64,000 nucleotides of DNA, from the NCBI RefSeq assembly GCF_015708085.1, contig NZ_JADNYM010000021.1:30524-94523 (forward strand), in the 5' to 3' direction. Numbering within the stretch: position 1 is the first letter of the stretch; every line of letters starts with the position of its first letter. This DNA is from Arthrobacter terrae (GTDB lineage Bacteria; Actinomycetota; Actinomycetes; Actinomycetales; Micrococcaceae). Below are positions 12,561 to 21,515 of this stretch, piece after piece. The notes below the pieces were generated by a model, which made no database searches, was not told where the DNA came from, and worked only from the letters and a program-made list of their open reading frames with translations. The position numbers and the translations under genes were made by a program.

Positions 12561-12629
12561 CTAGTCCTGTGGGCTCAAGCTTCGGAAGGCCCGGCCAATG
12601 AACCGCCCGCCACCTGAGGGTGAACCCGG

Positions 12630-13178
12630 TCAGTGCCAAGCGTGCGGCGCAGGCCTTCGTGCACCGGGCAGGGCATTAGCCTCCCGCCACTGATGGATCC
12701 AGTCCGGAAGGACCAAATCGGCCGGCGGCTGGCCCACCTCGGCGAAAATTTCCGCGTTGCTGACCGGGCCGTTCCTGCCGACCAACCGGGTGGCGACGTA
12801 CGCGCGGGCGTAAATCCCGCCGTCGGACACCATGCGATGTTCAAAGTAGATTGCCTTCTCATCCACGCCCACAATTTTGGTTTCAAGCATGTAGTGCTGC
12901 CACAGCTTCAAGGATCTCCGGAAGGCGATTGTCTCCGCGCCGGCGACCGGTTTCCAGCCCCTGGTCCGCATTTTGGCCCACAGACCGCTGCGGGCCAGAT
13001 GCCCCAAACGGCCCAAATCCATCAGAGAAAAATACATGCCGTTATTGACATGCATGGCCAGGTCCAGGTCCGTCGGCAGGACCCGCAGGGAAACCGACGA
13101 GGGACCCCAGAAGTCCACTTTTGGGCGGCGTCCGGATAAGACGAGGATGTGGAAGAGCGTGCGCAGGAGCAGATGCAT
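12630..13178 (-). CDS. Hot-dog fold acyl-CoA thioesterase-like protein
   Basis: 182-residue protein with the hot-dog thioesterase signature MHVNNGMYFSLMDLGR, seen in the 4HBT/THEM6-like group that hydrolyses acyl-CoA thioesters. It continues with AFRRSLKLWQHYMLETKIVG, matching the central strands of that fold. Start choice is uncertain: ATG 13178 (MHLLLRT) matches the usual beginning of relatives; GTG 13217 and ATG 13187 are also in frame, and none has a strong ribosome-binding site. The gene is on the same strand as the DUF456 gene to its right, 48 bp away. Confidence 0.78.
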   Translation of the reverse strand: MHLLLRTLFHILVLSGRRPKVDFWGPSSVSLRVLPTDLDLAMHVNNGMYFSLMDLGRLGHLARSGLWAKMRTRGWKPVAGAETIAFRRSLKLWQHYMLETKIVGVDEKAIYFEHRMVSDGGIYARAYVATRLVGRNGPVSNAEIFAEVGQPPADLVLPDWIHQWREANALPGARRPAPHAWH

Positions 13179-13226
13179 AGAGGCCATGTTACCCAGCGGT
13201 AACCAAAGCAGGGCCACTGCAGGCCG

Positions 13227-13727
13227 CTAACGATTGGCGAAATAGATCCATACGCCAATAATCCATGTACTGCCGGCGAGCGAAGCGAAACCGAACTCGG
13301 CCAGCAGACCCAGGCCGGTGGCTCTAAGCGCCGCCATACTGGACGAGAGGGCGGCGGCAAAGCTGCGCTGCCGGGCGAGCTCACTGCCGAACAATCCCAG
13401 GATAAAACCGATCAGCAGCCCCACCACCGGAATGATGAAGAAGCCCACGATGCCCAGTACCAGGCCGGCCAGGATGGAACGCCCCGGAATCTGCCGCCGG
13501 CGCATGACCCGTCCGGTCAGTACCGCGCTGGAGAGCATCCCGACCGTCACCAGCAAAAGTCCGACGACGAACACCACCCACCCGACCGGGCTCGACACCG
13601 CGATGGCCCACGCCAGCAGGCTGAGCGCAATCAGGATGCTGCCCGGCAGTACCGGCACCACAACACCGACGGCCCCGAGAAGAATGAGCAGTCCGCAGAT
13701 AATGGTCCAGAGAAGTTGGGTATCCAT
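13227..13727 (-). CDS. DUF456 family membrane protein
   Basis: 166-residue integral membrane protein with four to five TM segments and the DUF456 pattern: a GAVGVVVPVLPG turn after the first helix, a Gly-rich GLVLGIVGFFIIPVVGLLIGFILG double helix and a C-terminal helical hairpin. The function of DUF456 proteins is not established. It is upstream of the thioesterase-like gene, possibly co-transcribed. Confidence 0.82.
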   Translation of the reverse strand: MDTQLLWTIICGLLILLGAVGVVVPVLPGSILIALSLLAWAIAVSSPVGWVVFVVGLLLVTVGMLSSAVLTGRVMRRRQIPGRSILAGLVLGIVGFFIIPVVGLLIGFILGLFGSELARQRSFAAALSSSMAALRATGLGLLAEFGFASLAGSTWIIGVWIYFANR

Positions 13728-13795
13728 ACTTTTAGTCTGTCACCGCCCGGCGCCCCCTTTGGGAGGTGGTGATCAGATGCCCGTGACCGGTTCCG

Positions 13796-15079
13796 CTAGT
13801 CGACGCTCTTGATCTTGACGACAAAGACGGCACCAAGTAGCCCAATCCCCGCCGCCACAATATACAAAAGCAGGTAACCGCCGTCGACCGCGGTCACCAA
13901 TAACCAGGCAACTGCCGGCGCGATCACCTGCGGCAGCGAATTCGCCACATTGATCACCCCCATGTCCTTCCCTCGGTCGGCCGCGAACGGAAGAACCTGT
14001 GTCAGGAGTGCAAAATCCACGGCCAGGTACGCGCCGTAGCCAACACCCAGGACCGCAGCTCCGACCAGCGCACCCGGCCAGGAGGGGAAAAAAGCCAAAA
14101 TGAGGGCGGCGAGCGCAATGATGACGGAAGAGCCGATCACGAAGGGCTTCCGCTTGCCCACCCGGTCCGTCCAAAGTCCGCCAATCACGGCCGTCACCAG
14201 TGTCGTCACCGCGTAAATACCCGTCAGGATCAGCACTCCGAACGCGGGATCGGGGTAATGCACCGCGTCACTGAGGAAGAACAGCAGATACAGCGTCACC
14301 AGGTGCGTGCCGACATTGACAAGGAAGCGCGTCAGCCAGGCCCAGCAGAAATCCGGGAAGGCAAACGGCCTAACGAACCCGACGATGAAGCCGCGCAGGG
14401 AGAACGGCGGCCGGAGGCTCGGATCCAGCGGCTGGTCCTGGGAGGTGAACAGGTACATGACGATCCCGAGCATCAGCACCGCCGCACAGATGATGTAGCC
14501 GAGCGCGAAATTGCCGGCCACGGCGGCTGCCACGCCGGCACCGACCAGAATGCCGGCCGTGGTGCCCATCGAGGCAAGGCCGCCGACAGTGCCGCGTTGG
14601 CGTACGGGAACCCGGTCCGGAATGGCGGCAGTGATGGCCGCAACCGCTCCATTGCAGCCCAGCTGAACCAGGCACCACAGCGCGGTCATCGCGGCCACGC
14701 CGGGTGCGGCAGTGAGGCCAAGCAGGCCGATGGTTCCCAGCAGCGCACCGATCAGCACCCAGGGAACCCGGCGGCCGAACCGGGACAGCGTCCGGTCCGA
14801 GAACGCTCCGAACAGCGGGTTTGCCACCAGCGATACGGCCGCACCGCAGCCGGTCACCAAGGCCAGAATGGCCTCCTTCTGCGGGGCGTCAAAATAGATG
14901 GCCTGCTGGCCCAGCAATACCTGGAGCGGGCCGAAGAACGCTGCGTTGATGCCGACATTCACCAGCACCACGCCAGCGGTCCAGCGGTGGCGCACGTTCC
15001 GGACCGGTTCGTTGAGCGCGCTTGCCGACGGGGGAATGTTCATCGCGGGGAAACTCTCCGCCGGCTGACCGAACGTCAT
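13796..15079 (-). CDS. MFS transporter (sugar/cation symporter-like)
   Basis: 427-residue 12-TM major facilitator. The loop between TM2 and TM3 carries the motif GAFSDRTLSRFGRRVPWVLIG, and a second copy, GLWTDRVGKRKPFVIG, occurs at the start of the second half. These resemble GPH/oligosaccharide transporter-like MFS proteins. Two short helical blocks separated by a cytoplasmic loop around residue 210 fit the 6+6 layout. ATG 15079 follows GAAGAAGGGG, a good ribosome-binding site. Substrate unknown. It may be co-transcribed with the oxidoreductase gene upstream, 127 bp away, which would suggest a carbohydrate-related substrate. Confidence 0.85.
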   Translation of the reverse strand: MTFGQPAESFPAMNIPPSASALNEPVRNVRHRWTAGVVLVNVGINAAFFGPLQVLLGQQAIYFDAPQKEAILALVTGCGAAVSLVANPLFGAFSDRTLSRFGRRVPWVLIGALLGTIGLLGLTAAPGVAAMTALWCLVQLGCNGAVAAITAAIPDRVPVRQRGTVGGLASMGTTAGILVGAGVAAAVAGNFALGYIICAAVLMLGIVMYLFTSQDQPLDPSLRPPFSLRGFIVGFVRPFAFPDFCWAWLTRFLVNVGTHLVTLYLLFFLSDAVHYPDPAFGVLILTGIYAVTTLVTAVIGGLWTDRVGKRKPFVIGSSVIIALAALILAFFPSWPGALVGAAVLGVGYGAYLAVDFALLTQVLPFAADRGKDMGVINVANSLPQVIAPAVAWLLVTAVDGGYLLLYIVAAGIGLLGAVFVVKIKSVD

Positions 15080-15117
15080 GGCACCCCTTCTTCCCCACGG
15101 ACAGCCGCCGGTGTTTG

Positions 15118-15158
15118 TGATCAGCGGTGTCTATAATCAGCGGTGTCTGTGATCAGCG
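15118..15158. repeat. 16-bp direct repeats upstream of MFS gene
   Basis: Two full and one partial copy of a 16-bp unit (TGATCAGCGGTGTCTA; second copy begins TAATCAGCGG; third stops after TGATCAGCG). They lie 39-79 bp upstream of the MFS start at 15079. Such iterated sites may be regulator binding positions, or simple slippage products. Confidence 0.6.
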
Positions 15159-15206
15159 TAATGCCATCTGGGCGTGGTGCATCCGGCCGTGGGCTGCCGG
15201 CACGGT

Positions 15207-16235
15207 TCAGCCATGCTGTGCCCGCACCGTTTCAATGATTTTCAACGCCTCCACAGCGTCCGCCGGGTCGACCGGAAGCGGACCGCCGTCCAGCAGCGCC
15301 GCCGCGAGCAACTGGTAGAACGCCGGGAAATTGCCGGGTTCGGTCGGCACCGGACTCAGCGCCCCGTCCAGACCCAGAACACCCCAATTCTGCTCGGGGT
15401 CTTTGCCGTACCCCGGGGTCCCGGGCAGCACGCCGGCGATGATCTGTGTCTCCTGCAGGTCCGCGGTGGCCTTGGTGTATGCCGCCGATGAGCCGAGCAC
15501 GCGCAGTCTGGGCCCCTTTTGCGCGGCACTAAGATTCATCCACAAATGCGAGCGCACGCCAGTTGCATGCAGCAGTGCCACGAAATCGTCGTCGTCCGCT
15601 TTTTCCTGCGGCCGTCGTGCACTCAACTCGCTGTACACCTGCGTCACCGGCCCGAAAAGCTGCAGCGCCTGGTCAATCAAATGACTCCCGAGGTCATACA
15701 GCAGGCCACCGCCGTCGTGGGCCTTGGCTTCGGCTTTCCAGCGCTTGGAAATCTCCTGCGACCAGCGCTCCATCCGTGATTCAAAGCGGTACACCTCCCC
15801 CAGCGCGCCGGCATCCAGCAGTTTTCGCAGTGTCAGATATTCACCATCCCAGCGCCGGTTTTGGTAGACGGTCAGCGGCACCCCCATGGCGGCGGCATGA
15901 GCCACCAGCTCCTGCCCTTGGACAGAGGTGAGCGCAAAGGGCTTGTCAACGACGACGGCGATCCTGCGGTCCAGGGCGGCGTGCGCTAACGGCGCATGGC
16001 TGGCCGGAGGTGTACCGAGTATGGCCAGATCAAGCCCCGGACGGGCGAAAAGTTCCTCTGCGGTGTCCACAATCCGCGCGTGCGGGTACCGCCGCTGCGC
16101 CAGGGCACGCCGTTCCGGATTGGCTGTGACGATAAAATCCAGGCTGTAGCGCAGGTTCGCTGCGATGGCGGGAGCATGAAAAACGCTGCCGGCCAGGCCA
16201 AAGCCGACGACGGCGGTGCTGATGAGCTGCTGCAT
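15207..16235 (-). CDS. Gfo/Idh/MocA family oxidoreductase
   Basis: 342-residue NAD(P)-dependent oxidoreductase. The Rossmann motif VVGFGLAGSVFHAP starts at about residue 8; the family motif VVVDKPFALT with the catalytic-region Lys is near residue 97. A C-terminal alpha/beta substrate domain holds the conserved DLGSHLIDQAL. ATG 16235 is preceded by AAGGTGG; an upstream in-frame extension overlaps the divergent peptidase gene and lacks homology to the family. Relatives oxidise sugars or inositols; the substrate here cannot be told. Confidence 0.9.
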   Translation of the reverse strand: MQQLISTAVVGFGLAGSVFHAPAIAANLRYSLDFIVTANPERRALAQRRYPHARIVDTAEELFARPGLDLAILGTPPASHAPLAHAALDRRIAVVVDKPFALTSVQGQELVAHAAAMGVPLTVYQNRRWDGEYLTLRKLLDAGALGEVYRFESRMERWSQEISKRWKAEAKAHDGGGLLYDLGSHLIDQALQLFGPVTQVYSELSARRPQEKADDDDFVALLHATGVRSHLWMNLSAAQKGPRLRVLGSSAAYTKATADLQETQIIAGVLPGTPGYGKDPEQNWGVLGLDGALSPVPTEPGNFPAFYQLLAAALLDGGPLPVDPADAVEALKIIETVRAQHG

Positions 16236-16352
16236 GGCTGCCACCTTACCCTCGGCGGCCAGCAGCGAAAGGTCAGGCGTCCAGCTCATGGGGTCCGCAC
16301 TCGCCTCACGTACGCTGGTGCCCTCACGGTGGGACGGATTAGGCTCGGCAGA

Positions 16353-18389
16353 GTGAAAACCGACCATTTACCCTTGACCAATACCGTTTCCGCTCCCACC
16401 ATCCATCCCAACGGCGGGCGCGTCGTCGTCGCCGTGAGCCGGCCGGATTTCGCCGCGGATGCCTCGGTAGGCCAGCTGTGGACCATCCCGTTGTCCGGCG
16501 GCTGCCCGCGCCGCCTCACGCGCGGGTTCCGCGACGGATCGCCGCGGTTCTCGCCCGACGGCGAAGTCCTTGCGTTCATCCGTTCGCGGCCGGGAAAGGC
16601 GCCACAGCTGCACATCGTGGACGGCTCCGGCGGCGAACCGCAGGTCATCACCGACCGGCTGCTCGGCGTCGAGGGTTTCGATTGGTCCCCGGATGGACGC
16701 GCCATCTGCTTCTCCTCCCGGGAACCGGAGGAGGGCCGCTACGGCACGGTCGAGGGCGTCGGTGCAGCTGCCGAAGATCCACGGCTCATCACCGGATGGC
16801 ACTACCAGGCCAACGGCTTGGGTTACGTCACCGACAGGCGCTCCCAACTGTTCGTCGTCGACGTCCCCGCCGTCGATGCGGAGCCAGTTGTAGAACCAGC
16901 GGGCCGGGCCGCCAAATCACGCTCGTCGGATGACCCGTCCTCCGCCGTTCCCGCACCGCGCCAGTTAACCACCGAAGACGCCGATCACGATGCACCGCGT
17001 TGGTCCACCGATGGCGCGACGATCCTCTTCACCGCCAGCCTGCACGAGGACGCGGACAGCGATCTGCGCGCCGATATCTTCGCCATCCCGGCCAACGGCG
17101 GTTCCCCTCGGCAACTCTCGGGGCTCTCATCCGGAGCACGGTTCAGCGCCATGGCAGGAACGCAATCCGCCGACGGGCGCTGGCTTTACTACGTGGCCGC
17201 GGATATGGGGCCCACGGGCACGGACTTCCTGGCCGCCCAGTACGGCGTTTGGGTCGCCCCGATGGACGAACCTGCGCACGCACGCCGGCTGAGCGACGCG
17301 CTTACCGCCGATTTCACCGAGAACGGGGATCGGCTCATCACCTACGGCACGGACGGAGTCCTCGCTATTGACCGGTACCGTGGCGGGACACGGGTGATGG
17401 CCTTCAGCCCGCACGAAGAACCCCGCATTCTTGCCGCGGGACACTTTGTTGCGACAGCGCTCGACTGCGCCGCTGACGCCGTCGTCGCCTGCTACAGCGA
17501 CCCGACGAGCTTCGGTGATGTCGCGGTCGTGGCCGGCGGAGAGCTGGAGCGCCGCAGTGATTTCTCCGCGGCATTCCGTGCAGAGGCCGGTGTTATCCCG
17601 GTCCAGGAGTTCAGCACCAAGGCCGGAGATGGATATCCCGTGCACGGCTGGGTACTGCTGCCGCAGGGGCCTGGCCCGCATCCGGTGCTGCTGAACATTC
17701 ACGGCGGCCCGTTCGCCCAATATGGCTGGGGCCTGTTCGATGAGGCACAGGTATACGCAGCGGCCGGATATGCGGTCCTCATGTGCAATCCGCGGGGATC
17801 GGCAGGATACGGCTACGACCACGGCCGGTCGATCCGCGAAGCGATGGGCACGGTGGACTTTCATGATGTGATGTCCTTTCTGGAGGGCGCTTTGGCTGCC
17901 TACAGCGGGCTCGACGGTGAGCGGCTGGGCGTGATGGGCGGGTCCTATGGGGGATACCTCACGGCATGGACCATCAGCCAGGATCATCGGTTCAAGGCCG
18001 CCATCGTCGAACGCGGCTTCCTGGATCCGGAGACGTTCACCGGAACCTCGGATATCGGGTGGTTCTTTTCCAGTGAATACACCGGCAGCGACCCGGACAA
18101 GGTGCAGGCGCAGAGCCCGATGGCCCAGGTAGCCAAGGTGCGCACTCCCACCCTGGTGATTCATTCGGAGCAGGATCTTCGCTGCCCCCTGGAGCAAGGC
18201 CAGCGGTATTACACGGCGTTGCGCCGGAACGGGGTCGACGCCGAGATGCTGATCTTCCCGGGGGAAAACCACGAGCTCTCCCGCACAGGAACGCCGCATC
18301 ACCGCAAGCAGCGCTTTGAACACATCCTGCGCTGGTGGAACACGCATCTTCCAGTGCAGGCAGTGCAGACAGCGCAGACACCCCGGTAG
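16353..18389 (+). CDS. S9 family peptidase (prolyl oligopeptidase / acylaminoacyl-peptidase type)
   Basis: 678-residue serine peptidase. The N-terminal two-thirds is a beta-propeller with TolB/WD-like blades (for example SPRFSPDGEVLAF and GFDWSPDGRAICF). The C-terminal alpha/beta hydrolase domain has the triad Ser531 (GGSYGG), Asp608 (HSEQDLRCP) and His640 (GENHELS). It should cleave short peptides or N-acylated peptides in the cytoplasm. I chose GTG 16353 (VKTDHLPLTN), which removes an N-terminal extension overlapping the divergent oxidoreductase; GTG 16329 is an alternative. Confidence 0.92.
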   Translation: MKTDHLPLTNTVSAPTIHPNGGRVVVAVSRPDFAADASVGQLWTIPLSGGCPRRLTRGFRDGSPRFSPDGEVLAFIRSRPGKAPQLHIVDGSGGEPQVITDRLLGVEGFDWSPDGRAICFSSREPEEGRYGTVEGVGAAAEDPRLITGWHYQANGLGYVTDRRSQLFVVDVPAVDAEPVVEPAGRAAKSRSSDDPSSAVPAPRQLTTEDADHDAPRWSTDGATILFTASLHEDADSDLRADIFAIPANGGSPRQLSGLSSGARFSAMAGTQSADGRWLYYVAADMGPTGTDFLAAQYGVWVAPMDEPAHARRLSDALTADFTENGDRLITYGTDGVLAIDRYRGGTRVMAFSPHEEPRILAAGHFVATALDCAADAVVACYSDPTSFGDVAVVAGGELERRSDFSAAFRAEAGVIPVQEFSTKAGDGYPVHGWVLLPQGPGPHPVLLNIHGGPFAQYGWGLFDEAQVYAAAGYAVLMCNPRGSAGYGYDHGRSIREAMGTVDFHDVMSFLEGALAAYSGLDGERLGVMGGSYGGYLTAWTISQDHRFKAAIVERGFLDPETFTGTSDIGWFFSSEYTGSDPDKVQAQSPMAQVAKVRTPTLVIHSEQDLRCPLEQGQRYYTALRRNGVDAEMLIFPGENHELSRTGTPHHRKQRFEHILRWWNTHLPVQAVQTAQTPR

Positions 18390-18398
18390 GCTCAGCCC

Positions 18399-18818
18399 AT
18401 GGCCCACCTTTCACCGCGCGCCGCGCCGCCACTGCCCGACGAGGAGGCCCGAGCGCTGGCCCATGTGCTTCAGGCGGACAAGGACGTGACGATCTTCGTC
18501 GACGGCACTGTGCACAGACTCTCCCCGGCAGCGGTGGAGGCCGTTCTGGATCTGCTGAGCCGCCTCTCCCGCGGCGAGGGAATCATGGTCAGCTCGGTGG
18601 AAAACCTGCTGACCACCTCGCAGGCGGCCGAAGTAGGCGGGATTTCGAACACCTACCTGCGCCAATTGACCGATGCAGGCACGATCGCGGTGCAATATCG
18701 CGGCACACACCGGAGAATCCGGCTGAAAGACATGCTCGGCTGGTTGGCCACGCAGCCGAATGCGCCCGGTGCCGACGGCCTCAAATCCGCGGACGCTGCT
18801 GCCAACGATCGGCCTTGA
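18399..18818 (+). CDS. HTH_17 (excisionase/antitoxin-like) DNA-binding protein
   Basis: 139-residue protein starting 9 bp after the peptidase gene. The central region is a MerR/excisionase-type helix-turn-helix (LTTSQAAEVGGISNTYLRQLTDAG) followed by a wing with YRGTHRRIRLKDMLGWL. This layout matches the antitoxins that precede PIN-domain toxins in actinobacteria. Here no toxin gene follows: the next gene is on the other strand and overlaps the last 38 bp. The C-terminus after residue 118 is low-complexity, so the gene may be an orphan or a decayed antitoxin. A simple transcription factor is equally possible. Confidence 0.75.
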   Translation: MAHLSPRAAPPLPDEEARALAHVLQADKDVTIFVDGTVHRLSPAAVEAVLDLLSRLSRGEGIMVSSVENLLTTSQAAEVGGISNTYLRQLTDAGTIAVQYRGTHRRIRLKDMLGWLATQPNAPGADGLKSADAAANDRP

Positions 18819-20013
18819 GGGCCAAATGAAGTTCCAACCGGATCAGGCCGTGCAGCGGATCGGTGCCGATCAGCGAACGGACGCGGGCAATCCGGTTGTA
18901 CACGCTGCTCCGGTGTAGATGGACGGCATCTGCGACGTCCTGCACGGCGCCGTCGCTATCGTAAAGCAGCTCCAGCACCGGCAGCAGCTCGGCGTTGCGA
19001 TCGGCCGCCTGCAGGTTGCGGTAATGCACGGAGGACATCTGCTCCCAACGGCCGGCGGCCAGCAGCTGATAGACCCCGGTAGAGGGGTAGCCCAAAATAT
19101 CAGGGAACTGCGGCTCCACTGAAGCGGCCTGCACAGCCACCTTGGCCTGCACGTATGCCGCCGCCAGTTGCCGGGGTGCGGCAAATGGTTCGCTGAGTCC
19201 GAAAATAATCCGCGGTGCTGATCCGGACCGCTTCGCCAGCTGCCGTTTGTAACGATTCCGGACGGTTGTCTGACCGGCGTGACCCTTGCCGGGCTGAGCT
19301 GAGCGGAACAACACCACAGCATGCGTGTCGGTGCCTGCGCTGAAGAGTGCATCGTCTACTCCGATGCTGGCCTGCAGGGCAGCTGTGCGGTGAATCATGG
19401 TCTGCGCCAGAGGATCTGCCTCCCCCGAACGTGCCGATCCCGCGCGGGAGGGCGAGGGGACCTGGAGCAATACCGCCAGCTGCCACGGGCCGCGCAGCAG
19501 CATGTCTTCCCGATCTGCAGCCGCGGCAACCGCCGCTGGTTTCCCCAGGCAAGCGGCAAGGAAGTCCTGTTCGCGGCGGCGCCGGGTCTGGGATTCGGCC
19601 GTATTCGACTCGAGCAGTAACGAGGACAAGAGATCCAGCTCATTGCGGACCTCGGGCAATTGAGCCAGGATCGCCGTCGCCGTTAACTCCGATTCCTCCT
19701 GCTGCACCCATAGGTAACCCACTCGGAAGCCGCGGACCAGCAGCGGAACACACACCCGGCCGAGCATTCCAAGATCCGCATTGGCTGGAACGACGACCGG
19801 ACGCACGGCGGCGGAGATTCCGTGGGCGAGCTGCCAGCCGTTGACGTCCGCCGGAACCCGCTTGCTGAGCAGTAAATTCACCCGCACGCGGTCGGCATGG
19901 ACCTGGTCCGAGCTGTAGGCCAGGAGGACGCCGTCGAGGTCCTCGAGGGAGAGCCCGCGCCTCAGCTTCGCAGCCAGCTGCTCAACCAGCTGTTCAACGT
20001 CGGTAGTCTGCAT
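18781..20013 (-). CDS. PucR/CdaR family transcriptional regulator, AdeR-like
   Basis: 410-residue regulator with a C-terminal PucR-type helix-turn-helix (DGAVQDVADAVHLHRSSVYNRIARV, near residues 355-385) and a variable N-terminal sensory region of roughly 150 residues. It is divergent from alanine dehydrogenase across a 254-bp gap. In Bacillus subtilis the PucR-type protein AdeR activates ald, so a similar role is likely here. The stop overlaps the 3' end of the HTH_17 gene by 38 bp, tail to tail. Confidence 0.88.
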   Translation of the reverse strand: MQTTDVEQLVEQLAAKLRRGLSLEDLDGVLLAYSSDQVHADRVRVNLLLSKRVPADVNGWQLAHGISAAVRPVVVPANADLGMLGRVCVPLLVRGFRVGYLWVQQEESELTATAILAQLPEVRNELDLLSSLLLESNTAESQTRRRREQDFLAACLGKPAAVAAAADREDMLLRGPWQLAVLLQVPSPSRAGSARSGEADPLAQTMIHRTAALQASIGVDDALFSAGTDTHAVVLFRSAQPGKGHAGQTTVRNRYKRQLAKRSGSAPRIIFGLSEPFAAPRQLAAAYVQAKVAVQAASVEPQFPDILGYPSTGVYQLLAAGRWEQMSSVHYRNLQAADRNAELLPVLELLYDSDGAVQDVADAVHLHRSSVYNRIARVRSLIGTDPLHGLIRLELHLALKADRWQQRPRI

Positions 20014-20066
20014 GCACCAATGCTATGGGCGCGCAACGACAGGAGTCGACACTTGACGCTTGCGTA

Positions 20067-20082
20067 CTCGACATATGTCGAG
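20067..20082. promoter_or_regulatory. Perfect 16-bp palindrome CTCGACATATGTCGAG upstream of ald
   Basis: Complete two-fold symmetric sequence 54 bp from the start of the PucR-type gene and 185 bp from the ald start, in the divergent promoter region. It is the only long perfect palindrome I found there. Likely operator for the PucR-type regulator; a second GTCGAC half-site-like sequence lies at 20045. Confidence 0.55.
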
Positions 20083-20267
20083 CGGACAAAAGTGATTCCC
20101 GCGGATTTCCGGGCCTGGGACACGCCTCGCTGCAAGGACGTTCCGCAGGGGGAGTCGTCTACGTCACATCGGGCCCTAAGCTGATATCCCGGCCGGTGAG
20201 GCGGACGGGCTGAGGTGCCGGACCGCTGCTCCGGCCCGAATATCCATGCAGACCTACGGAGAACCCC

Positions 20268-21380
20268 ATGATTGTTGCCATCCCTAAAGAAATAAAGAAC
20301 AACGAATTCCGCGTCGCCATTACCGCCTCCGGGGTACACGAATTCAAAGATCACGGGCATACCGTCCTGATTGAAAAAGGAGCCGGCGCGGGCTCGAATA
20401 TTACCGATGAGGAATATGCGGCCGCGGGCGCCGAAATCGTTGATACCGCCGCGGAGCTTTGGCCGCGCGCGGACATGGTGATGAAGGTCAAGGAGCCGGT
20501 CGCCGCCGAATACGGCTACTTCCGCCGGGGCCTGATCCTGTTCACCTACCTGCACCTGGCCGCCGAGCCCGAACTCACCGCCGCCTTGTTGGAATCCGGC
20601 GTTACCGCGATTGCCTACGAAACCGTACAGGTCGGCCGCAGTCTGCCGCTGCTCGCGCCGATGTCAGAGGTTGCCGGCCGGCTCTCTGTGCAGGTAGGCG
20701 CGCAGTGCATGACCGCTCCCGCCGGCGGACCGGGGATCCTGCTCGGCGGCGTTCCCGGGGTGCGTCCGGCCAAGGTTGTTGTGCTCGGGGCCGGCGTCGC
20801 CGGGAGCAACGCCGCCGCGATGGCAGTTGGTGCCGGAGCCGAGGTAACCATTTTGGACATCAATATCGAGCGGCTCCGCGAGCTCGGTGCCATATATCAG
20901 GGCCGGCTGAAGACCGTCGCCTCCAACCGACTGGAAATCGAGCGGTCCCTGCTGGAGGCAGACCTGGTGATCGGCTCCGTGCTGATCCCCGGCGCGAAGG
21001 CCCCCAAGCTGGTCACCAACGCCATGGTCGCCAGGATGAAGCCGGGCTCGGTGCTGGTCGATATCGCCGTTGACCAGGGCGGCTGCTTTGCGGACAGCCA
21101 CCCCACGACGCATCAGGATCCCACCTTCACCGTGCACAAATCAATCTTCTACTGCGTGGCGAATATGCCCGGAGCCGTCCCGAACACCTCCACGTATGCG
21201 CTGACCAACGTCACTCTGCGCTACGCCGTCGCGCTGGCAAACCTTGGCGTCAAGGAAGCCCTGCACCGGGATGCTGCGCTTGCGGCCGGGCTGAACACGG
21301 CCGCCGGCAAGGTCACCCATCACTCGGTTTCCACCGCGCACGGACTCGAACTGGCGCAGGACTGGTCCAGCCTGCTCTAA
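20268..21380 (+). CDS. ald: Alanine dehydrogenase
   Basis: 370-residue NAD-dependent alanine dehydrogenase (L-alanine + NAD+ + H2O to pyruvate + NH4+ + NADH). Key residues are where the family has them: Arg15, Lys75 (MKVKEP) and His96 (YLHLA) for pyruvate binding and catalysis, the dinucleotide motif VVVLGAGVAGSNAA, and VDIAVDQGG and NMPGAVPNTST near the C-terminal side. It is monocistronic and divergent from an AdeR-like regulator. A hairpin (GCCGGA at 20217-20222 with TCCGGC at 20230-20235) lies in the 5' untranslated region. A strong terminator follows. Confidence 0.97.
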   Translation: MIVAIPKEIKNNEFRVAITASGVHEFKDHGHTVLIEKGAGAGSNITDEEYAAAGAEIVDTAAELWPRADMVMKVKEPVAAEYGYFRRGLILFTYLHLAAEPELTAALLESGVTAIAYETVQVGRSLPLLAPMSEVAGRLSVQVGAQCMTAPAGGPGILLGGVPGVRPAKVVVLGAGVAGSNAAAMAVGAGAEVTILDINIERLRELGAIYQGRLKTVASNRLEIERSLLEADLVIGSVLIPGAKAPKLVTNAMVARMKPGSVLVDIAVDQGGCFADSHPTTHQDPTFTVHKSIFYCVANMPGAVPNTSTYALTNVTLRYAVALANLGVKEALHRDAALAAGLNTAAGKVTHHSVSTAHGLELAQDWSSLL

Positions 21381-21391
21381 CCCTCTGTGCA

Positions 21392-21436
21392 AGAGAAGGA
21401 CGACGGCGGCCTCATCGGCCGCCGTCGTCCTTCTCT
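21392..21436 (+). terminator. Rho-independent-type terminator after ald
   Basis: Perfect 20-bp stem: arm 21392-21411 (AGAGAAGGACGACGGCGGCC) and arm 21417-21436 with a 5-nt loop TCATC. There is no long T-run, which is common for actinobacterial terminators. It starts 11 bp after the ald stop and ends 79 bp before the aminotransferase start, separating the two transcripts. Confidence 0.85.
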
Positions 21437-21515
21437 GCCGGCGGCTCCGGCCGCCGCGAGAAGCATTAGAAAACGTTTGATGACTCTTATGCAACATACC
21501 GGATACCCTTGAGCT

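Noticed and set aside
17127..18407. 426-codon minus-strand open frame opposite the S9 peptidase
   Set aside because: No family motifs; the plus-strand frame carries the full catalytic triad.
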